Assembly (NCBI GenBank): GCA_029378245.1
Contig: JARKIF010000036.1
Coordinates: 434,001 to 498,000, forward strand
DNA length: 64,000 nucleotides
Direction: 5' to 3'
Source of the DNA: Roridomyces roridus
Lineage: Eukaryota > Basidiomycota > Agaricomycetes > Agaricales > Mycenaceae
Made by a program: the position numbers and the translations under genes. The notes below the pieces were generated by a model. The model was not told the DNA's origin. It made no database searches and saw only the letters and a program-made list of their open reading frames with translations. This document shows positions 56,934 through 64,000 of this stretch, in pieces; within the stretch, counting starts at the first letter, position 1, and each line of letters opens with the position of its first letter.

Positions 56934-59102
56934 ATGAGCGCCGAAGGTCATATCAAAGAGTTCCCCATCCCGACCTTCCCCAGCCTCGGCGTGTCTGGCA
57001 TCCCTGCCGACCTCGACGTGACCAAGGTCGCTGCCGAATGGTTCGACTCTTTCACCTCCGTCTTCCAGCGTGGTGACGTGGAGGGCGTTGCCTCGCTCTT
57101 CATCCCCGTCTCCCACTGGCGTGACATGCTCGCCCTCACCTGGGACTTCCGGTCCTTCCACGGGATCGACCTCATCCGCCAATTCCTCACCGACCGTCTC
57201 GTCGGCACCCAGGTCTCGGGCTTCAAGATCAACCACGAGTTCACCCAGCTCCAGCAGCCCTACGACGACATCGCCTGGATCAAAATCCACTTTGACTTTG
57301 AGACCGACGTCGGTCTCGCTTCTGGCATCGTCCGTATCGTGCCCCAGCCCGACAACGCCCCGTGGAAGGCCCACGTCATGTTCACCAACCTCGAGAACTT
57401 CAAAGACTTCCCCGAGCAGTGTGGTTCTCTCCGTAACGAGGCACCCAACCACGGTCTCTGGTCTTCCCAGCGCGCACAATCTCTGAAGTTCGAGAACGAG
57501 GAGCCGACGGTGCTTATCATTGGTGCTGGACACAGTGGGCTGGACCTCGCGGCACGTCTCAAGGTGCTCAACGTGCGCACCGTCTGTATCGACCGCAACC
57601 CGCGTGTTGGTGACAACTGGCGGAACCGGTACGATGCGCTGTGTCTCCACGACCCAGTCTGGTACGACCACATGCCTTTCATCCCGTGCGTCATCCAGCT
57701 TTTTCTTTCTTGATTCCTTTCATCGACGACACTACAGTTTCCCCGCGACCTGGCCCGTCTACACCCCTGCTCGCAAGGTGAGTTTCGAATTCCTTCTTTC
57801 CCAGCTCCCATTCTAAATACTTTGGAATCAGCTCGCCAACTGGCTCGAGCACTACGCCGAGGCTATGGAGCTCGATGTCTGGACCTCTTCCACCGTCAAG
57901 AGCGCGCGCAAGAACGCGGCGGGTACTTGGGACGTTGTTGTCGAGCGTGACGGCGTTGAGCGCGTCTTCAACCCCCACCACGTCGTCTTTGCCACCGGTA
58001 TCGGTGCCAACGAGGGACGGACGCCTGTTATGCCCGGCATGGTGCGTCTCTTTTACTTTGCGATCCGAGATGGATTGTTGACTTGAATACAGGAAGACTT
58101 CAAGGGTCAGATCCTCCACTCAACCAAGCACAAGACCGCTCTGGACCATGCGGGCAAGAAGGTCGTCATCATCGGCGCCTGCACTTCTGGTACGTTTCTT
58201 CTCTCTCTTTTTTTGGTCGTTTGGGTCGGGAGTGAGATCATCAACTGACTGGTTTCCCGTGCAGCTCACGATATCGCTATCGACTACTACCGCCACGGTG
58301 TCGATATCACCATGTTCCAGCGTTCCTCGACGCACGTCTTTACCGTCAAGAAGGGCTGGAAGCACATGGTCGGCGACACCTACTGGGAGGGTGGCCCGCC
58401 CACCGACGTTGCTGACCGTATCACGGCGTCGTACCCCCACTACATGGCCATCGAACTCAGCCGGCGTCGTGCCAGGCTCATCGCCGAGGACGACAAGGAG
58501 CTGTTGGACGGCCTCCACAGTGTCGGGTTCCGTACAAACTCGGGTCTCCTCGAGGCTGGGTCTTCCCTCCTTCCCTGGAACCGTGCTGGTGGTTACTACA
58601 TTGGTGCGTGTTTCCCTACGGGTTTTCCTTCTCCCTATTCAACACCAATCCAGACGTCGGCGCCAGTCAGATGATCATTGACGGAAAAATCAAGCTCAAG
58701 AACGACAGTCAGATCAAGAACTTTGATGCGACCGGCATTTGCTTCGAGAACGGATCCCACCTCGACGCTGACGTCGTCGTCTTTGCTACCGGACTGAGCG
58801 AGTGCCGCGACGCCATCAAGTACCTCTGCGGGGAGGAAATCGGCAGCAAGTGCAAGAAGATCTGGGGCTTGGACCAGGAGGGTGAGATCTACGGCGCGTG
58901 GCGCGACATTGGTGTTGATGGGCTGTGGTACATGACTGGTGAGTCGATTGTTTGTTCGACAAAGAGCGGGAGTCTGATCGCTTTTGTTTTTCCAGGCAAC
59001 TACGCCTACTCTCGCTTCCACTCCAAGCACGTCGCTCTCCAAATCAAAGCCATGGAGGAGGGCATCTTTGGCACGCGCTACCAGTCTGCGGAGAAAGTCT
59101 AA
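56934..59102 (+). CDS. Flavin-containing monooxygenase with N-terminal NTF2-like domain
   Basis: Seven exons (56934-57685, 57738-57777, 57832-58041, 58093-58189, 58265-58603, 58654-58938, 58996-59102) join in phase to 609 residues. I chose Met 56934 (MSAEGHIKEFP); another Met lies 30 bp upstream. Residues about 25-160 look like a SnoaL/NTF2-type domain (VAAEWFDSFTSVFQRGDVEG). The FAD site is VLIIGAGHSGLDLAARL (about 190-205). The NADPH-side site reads VVIIGACTSAHDIA, where the usual G-x-G-x-x-G is partly replaced. FATGLSE near the C-terminus is the FMO ATG-type motif. Such fungal enzymes hydroxylate or Baeyer-Villiger-oxidise small substrates. The substrate is unknown. The codon choice is strongly C-biased, suggesting good expression. 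Confidence 0.92.
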
Positions 59103-59118
59103 TTCGCCTTCCTTCCGA

Positions 59119-59182
59119 ACCGCCTCCCCCGCCATCCATTACATTCTTAGACCGCCTCCCCCGCCATCCATTACATTCTTAG
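59119..59182. repeat. Perfect 32-bp tandem duplication in the FMO 3' flank
   Basis: The unit starting ACCGCCTCCCCCGCC and ending ATTCTTAG occurs twice back to back (59119-59150, 59151-59182), 17 bp after the stop codon. Confidence 0.9.
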
Positions 59183-60127
59183 ACACAACCTTTCCCGATT
59201 TTTGCAGAATTTCGTTGGGATCGAGAGACAAACAATCACACTCCTTGTATGTAAATGTAATAGAACAATATCTTTCTTCATGCATCTTTGAACCTTTGAG
59301 TGTTCGAGGCCAGCCGCATTCGCCGTTTAATGCCGCCGCTGACCCCGCGTGATCCGTCATGACCAATGACTGCAGTGGCGTCGGCGTATTTCCTGGGCTT
59401 CCCATTCCACAAGTTGTTTCATTCAAATCCGGTCTGGACATTCACTACACTAGGCTCATCGCAGGAGCACCACGGTAATCGCCCCACAAGCCACCCGCCC
59501 GCCCCCGCCTCGAATAATGACCGTCTCCTCCCCTCGCACAAACCGCCATCGGGGAAGCAGCGGGAAAAGCCCAGGGACACGTCGGCCCAGCGCAAGACAC
59601 AGAGTATGCGCTGAGCCCCCTACGCGCTCATCCAGACCCCGCTTTCTGCACGAGGCCTGCCCTCTCGAGCCGCGATCCCACTGTCTACTCAAAGCCCTTT
59701 CCCAGCCTCCCACTCACTCCCCATCCTCGCCAAACCCCAAGTCCCATTCGTCCAAGAAGGGAAGGGAGTGGGGAATATCGACCACAACGAGCTTGTAAGA
59801 GAGAAGATGAGGCGCAGCGTAGGGACCCGACGAGCGGAAGGACCTCCGCCTGAATAACGTCATTCGGTCGTCGTAGGGCGAGGAGACGACAACGGCGTGT
59901 AGGCTCGATGCAAGAAGCTCGCGGGCAATACGGGGCGGGCAGAGTAGAGGGTAATGCGGAGGAGGGGCGTGATGGGTATGGTCCGCACCGAGCTCGCCAC
60001 TGACAGGGAGAGGATGAGGTGTGGCGTAAGGACGGCCACACGCGTCGTCGTCAGGTGGAGCCGCTTTCGGATAGTGGCATGAGCGGGGAAGGCCAGCGAA
60101 ACCGACCCGCCACCTGCGGAGGAAGGG
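59183..60127. other. Intergenic with possible diverged gene pieces
   Basis: The stretch 59640-59830 resembles parts of X1 and X2 (for example GACGAGCTTGTAAGAGAGAAGATG against GACGAGCTTGTGAAGCAGAAGATG at 42730). This suggests that yet another copy of that degraded family lies here. No gene model is possible. Confidence 0.3.
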
Positions 60128-60560
60128 TTAGGTGTGTAGCATCATAGCGAGAGTGCCGGCGTGGGTCATCGTCTGCACGCATGGCATCGGCCTCGTCGTG
60201 CCGCGGAGAAGGCCACGGGCTGCGAGATCATGGTGGTCGTGGCTCGGCGGGATGAGTGTGGCAGATTCTCGAAGAAGACAATGGCGACGAGGATGTCTGC
60301 CAGTCCGAGCGAGGCGGCATACACGGTGTGTGAGGGGCATGCAGAGCGGATGGTCCCCATGGTGCCCAGGTTGGCGCAGTCCACGAGGAGGACGGCAATG
60401 GCTTGCGCCAGATCTTCGTCCTCGGGCTCGGAGGAGGAAGCTCGCCTGCGATGCTGGCAGCGGAAAGAGCGTCAAGCTGAGGTGAGGAGGAGGCTAGCAG
60501 GACTGCCAATAGCAGAGGGAGGGGCGGACCGAGAGGAGATGGGTGGTAGACGAAGGAAAG
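60128..60560 (-). pseudogene. Polytopic membrane protein relic (DUF6534-like)
   Basis: A minus-strand frame reads QAIAVLLVDCANLGTMG then VYAASLGLADILVAIVFFENLP (about 60430-60270), and another reads VQTMTHAGTLAMMLHT at its end. These resemble the transmembrane part of DUF6534-type proteins of agaricomycetes. The pieces are in different frames and no intron joins them cleanly. The related relic at 4.3-4.5 kb shares the same order. Family assignment is tentative. Confidence 0.4.
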
Positions 60561-60926
60561 AGCACACCGACTTCGCATGCAAGCAATCAAATCGTCCACA
60601 GTCGCCCGAAGCATTCCCCTTAGCCACCTCGGCCTGATTTTGCACTCCATCCAGCGCGAGCCGGATCTCTTGCGCTTGCTGAAGAACAGATGCCGACCTC
60701 GCCCGTCCTCTCCTCGACTTGTCCTCGTCGTGGCCGCTGCGGCGCCAAGCTGGACTTCTCTCGATTGTTTGTCACCCGCGCCGCAAAGCCCCCAAATACC
60801 ACATCCTTCAGCCTCGGGTGCGAGAGCTCTGCTCGAGATAATCTGGGATTGGGAATGCGTCAGCATCTGCGCATAGCGGCGTCAATAACGGTCGAGGACC
60901 GAGACTGCTGGGTGCGTACCACGTAT

Positions 60927-62147
60927 CTACACCGCGGAGACCAAGGGAGAATGGGACTCGGAGCCCTTGGAGGGATTATGCGACTTGGAGCCGAATGCAT
61001 CGAGCAGACTAAGGAAGGGGATGATGACGAGGAACATCGGGAGAATCTGGAGGAGAGGCATCAGCATTCGTACGAGGCGAATACCGTCGGAGGACGCACC
61101 TGCCCGAATTGCCACTGCGATGGGTCGATAACTGGCGCAAAGTGGTTCCATCGGATGAGGAGCTCGACGTGCATGACAGCCACGCTCCAAACCACTACCA
61201 CGAGGAATAGCTTCAAGACAAGCTCCCAGGGTATCGGAAGATCGTATTCGCTCTGCAGATAGGTCAGACATTGCCTGCGGAGCAATAGATGTACTTACAG
61301 GATCAGGAGAGTGTGGACGGGGCAGGCTCCGCCGATCCTGGCTGAATCGACGAAGGCTCTTCCGGCGATGCAGGAACTGACGGCGCAGCACCAGATTGTC
61401 TTGGTGGGTCCTGAGCGAAAGCGGGCATCGGCCTTGAGATACGCTTCTTGATCCATTCCCGCACAGGCTGAATAGGTGGAAGGTAGTCCCGGATGGAGAT
61501 GCCCGTGTACAGGGCGACGATTGCCACCCACAGAGTCTACCCCACAATTCTTCCAGCCCTGAGGGCGGAGAAGGGGTGGAATATGACAACGACCGCGTTG
61601 GCATTGCATTCGCGTGCATTGCCAAACGTTCGGGCAGTGGCGAGGACGGCCAGGACAAAGGCGAAAATGGTGTAGCTCTGTACATGAGAGAGCGATCCTA
61701 GAATCGTGATCCTCACCCGCCGCCTGCCAGAACGCTCGGTGCTTGCGGGGCAAGCCGTCATGGAGAAACAGACCGACACCCATGAGAGGAAGAGTAGATA
61801 CGTGATCACTAGCGCACTGTCTAAATGAGAACAATAAAGCCAGGGTAGCCAGCGGGACGCACTCGTGAAAACTGATTTCCGGTGTCGGCTTGAGGCCCAG
61901 GATGAGAGCGGCGACGGCCATGGCGGTATTCGTTGCCAACAGCGTGTAGAGAGCGCCCGTTATCTCTTCCGGCGAGTCGGATCGCAGCGACAAGCAAGCT
62001 AGAGTGCATCCAGTCAGTGTCACCAGACACACCACGACACCCGGCACAAGGACACTCACTGAGACACACCGTCTGAAGGTAGAAGGATATGCGGACGCCG
62101 ATGCCACTGACATCCGTATTCAAGGGGGGTCCTCCGATGCAGGACAT
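60927..62147 (-). pseudogene. Seven-transmembrane-type fungal integral membrane protein with an in-frame stop
   Basis: The start at 62147 (MSCIGGPPLNTDVSGIGVR) and first segment ISFYLQTVCL are typical of this agaricomycete membrane family. Further helices include LYTLLATNTAMAVAALILGL, ALVITYLLFLSWVSVCFSM, YTIFAFVLAVLATA, LWVAIVALYTGI, LVLKLFLVVVVWSVAVMHV and ILPMFLVIIPFLSLLDAF. RWNHFAPVIDPSQWQFGQ precedes the last helix. Introns at 62044 onward, 61855, 61725, 61300 and 61115 are GT-AG and fit. Within one exon GRIVG is followed by TAG, where the frame continues unchanged as TLWVAIV. A single base change (TGG to TAG) would explain it, so the gene is probably recently inactivated, or this copy is a nonsense allele. 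Confidence 0.7.
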
Positions 62148-62587
62148 GGCGAGTCGGAGCTGGCTGGCACGTTCCACCGGTTCTTCTGCATCGTGTTATG
62201 AGCGCAGCCTTTTCGTGGGCCAGAGAATCCCCGTTGGCTGTGTTTTCGGACAACAAGCTGTAGAGTGACGCCGACGGGAAGTATGGACATTGTAGCAGAG
62301 AGGGAGGCTGTGATCAAGCCCGTGATCTTTGATGCACGCTCTCCGACTCGGAGTACTCGAGTCTCGAGTCATCCACTGCTGAGCGCTGAGCGCTGAGCAC
62401 TCATTCGTTTCTTGGAAAACGCCTCACCCCTTTCTGGCTCAAGTCGGCATCCCATGCTTGTCCCATGCGGCGACTTGAATGCGAGCAAGGTTCTGACACT
62501 TTGAATGACACCCGGCCCACAGCAGCCACTGCCATAACTGACTTATTTAAGAACTTCTGCGCACTTCATAGTTCCCTCGTATCACCC
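62148..62587. other. Divergent promoter region
   Basis: Between the membrane-protein gene and the unknown gene on the plus strand. A short GCTGAGCGCTGAGC(G) tandem lies near 62380-62398. No gene seen. Confidence 0.5.
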
Positions 62588-64000
62588 ATGGCCCATCTCT
62601 TGACCTTTACCCAGCCAGTTGCGAACTCGGACTCCCAGCGGAAGCAGATATTCCGACAGGCACCCCACAGTGGAGCCTTGGCCGTGGCTGCTCCTGGACG
62701 AATCTTGAATGAAGGAATAGCATTCGTCGCTTGGGCACTCCGGTCAGCGGTGAATCGCCTCGCTCATCGCTTTCACGGTCTAGGACCTCGAGCCGTCGCC
62801 CACAAGATCCGGTCCCTCCTTCAAACAACCGGCCAGGAGGGGGCCGCTCGCTCTTTAAATCCACTGCAGCAGAAAGAGCTCAGCAAATATTGCTCAAAAC
62901 TTTTGAAATATGCCCTCCCGTGAGCAGACCTTGTCCTCCGTCCGATGCTTTTCAGGAGTGAATGAGAAATGTTATACAGATCGGAAACTGCGACCAGTCA
63001 ACGTCGAGCCTTTCAACATATTGTCGAACTGGTCACTCTTTTCCCCGGAGTTCGTGCGCTCCTCCTCGATTCAAAGCATCTATGTGGTGCGCCGGACCAG
63101 TCCCCATCGCTGGACAGCATTGCGGCTGCTTGGTATCGTCCAGCTGGCGAATCCGAGTCCATGAATGAGAAATGGAAGTTTTGGTGCACCCTTGCTGCAA
63201 CTTGTCTCACCGAAACACGCTTTTCTGTGATCCTGGGAACGAGCGGATCCGGACAAAACTGCGGTCTAGATGTCATTCAACCATTGCTGGTCGAGCAGAA
63301 TCACGAGTCAGTGCCACCCTACCCGATACCCACTAGCCACTGAAAGGCCTCGCAGAGGCGTAGCAAATCTGTTTGCCACTGCCCTCTGTGTTCGATACCT
63401 GGGTGGCATTCTCACTTTTCCCGCATTTTGGCTCAAAGTTGGAGCTTCCACGGAAGATGCTCATGCCAATCATGTTGGCAAGAGGTTATGCTCGTGGACG
63501 GTCGACTTGCTCGAGGATCTTGGAGTAGACAATAGTGACTTGGTCCAACCGACAGCTTATTTTGACTACGCTGGTGTCGACAGTCTCGCCCACCGAGTTT
63601 GCGTCGAAATGTCGGCACGGCTGCAGCTGTTAGATGAGGTCTCCAGACCTCATCAGCTTTGCTACGAAAGTTTTGCCCGACTCGTTCAATTCCTGCGCCT
63701 GTAAGCAATTCATTTCACATTCTTCTGCCGTCCTTGCTTATCAGTTCCCTATAGCCCACGTTGTGCACAGCTTCTTCCAGAATCTTACACACACGCGTTC
63801 AGCAACGATCTCCGAGCTCTCGTCCCCGTGGTATTGGGAGATGGGCAAGTGGATATACTCGTGGAGACGTATGTAGCTTCCCGGCGGTCCTAATCAGTTC
63901 ACTCACTGTAGAAACAGTCACAACTCCGACGGCGGCAGCCACCGGACAATCTCCATCCTTGAATCCGACATCGATATCGAAGGGAGCAATCTCGAACTAC
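62588..64000 (+). CDS. Uncharacterised multi-exon protein, 3' end beyond the window
   Basis: Exons 62588-62919, 62980-63306, 63347-63700, 63755-63868 and 63912-64000 join in phase without a stop; the last one runs off the window. The visible part is over 400 residues. The start MAHLLTFTQPVANSDSQRKQ has a favourable CCCATGG context; an upstream in-frame Met exists at 62465. Recurring segments are LFPGVRALLLDSKHLCG, MNEKWKFWCTLAATCLTE, VRYLGGILTFPAFWLKV and ALVPVVLGDGQVDILVET. It looks like a soluble helical protein. I do not recognise a named domain. The last visible residues are acidic (ESDIDIEGSN). Confidence 0.75.

Noticed and set aside
56907..57671. 254-residue open frame on the minus strand
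   Set aside because: It is antisense to the well-supported FMO exon; its acidic, Val/Glu-rich composition is the shadow of C-biased codons.
1..64000. CRISPR arrays, rRNA operons, bacterial-type operons
   Set aside because: None seen; all features point to a eukaryotic nuclear genome.

Overview
This window looks like nuclear DNA of an agaricomycete (mushroom-forming) basidiomycete. The genes have many introns of about 47-63 bp with GT-AG (and some GC-AG) borders. There are lineage-typical F-box/LRR families, a Tnp2-type CACTA transposase, a GH31 alpha-glucosidase, small cysteine-rich secreted proteins and several cut-and-paste elements. The genus cannot be fixed from the sequence. Gene models were spliced by hand and checked only for phase, open frame and family-like sequence.

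Layout. 0.3-0.9 kb: a small unknown spliced gene. 1.2-6.5 kb: a block of F-box A1 (-, frameshifted), a degraded F-box/LRR-like and membrane-protein region X1 (-), and F-box B1 (+, intact). 7.0-10.1 kb: four tiny secreted cysteine-rich protein genes forming two families. 10.4-19.1 kb: a GH31 alpha-glucosidase gene (-), split by a complete 5.16-kb CACTA-type transposon (13562-18724, 3-bp target duplication) and carrying other lesions. 20.6-21.5 kb: an inverted-repeat element. 22.9-24.2 kb: an intact alpha/beta hydrolase. 24.8-26.0 kb: F-box B2. 26.8-28.3 kb: a long single-exon F-box gene (-). 28.4-34.2 kb: repeat-rich and gene-poor, with a minisatellite, a TA-flanked MITE, a foldback and a perfect 52-bp inverted repeat. 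34.6-35.1 kb: a small Zn2Cys6 protein. 35.8-36.7 kb: a decayed JEN1-like transporter. 36.9-45.1 kb: a second copy of the A-X-B block, in which F-box A2 is hit by a 2.46-kb hAT-like element and a 0.68-kb MITE. 46.0-51.9 kb: three tandem F-box paralogues in different states of damage, one carrying a 434-bp hAT MITE. 52.8-53.8 kb: a putative zinc-binding protein. 54.1-55.4 kb: an intact SDR. 56.9-59.1 kb: an intact flavin monooxygenase. 60.1-62.1 kb: polytopic membrane proteins, one with an in-frame stop. 62.6 kb to the end: an unknown multi-exon gene running out of the window.

How it works together. The hydrolase, SDR and FMO read as ordinary intact metabolic genes. Most of the rest shows fast birth and death: block duplication of F-box genes, repeated transposon capture with readable target duplications, and compensating or disabling indels. 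Because several duplicated genes have an uninterrupted sister in the same window, the pre-insertion sites can be read directly. The least described items are the four-gene secreted-peptide cluster at 7.0-10.1 kb and a phase-1 GC-AG intron shared by every F-box A/B paralogue.
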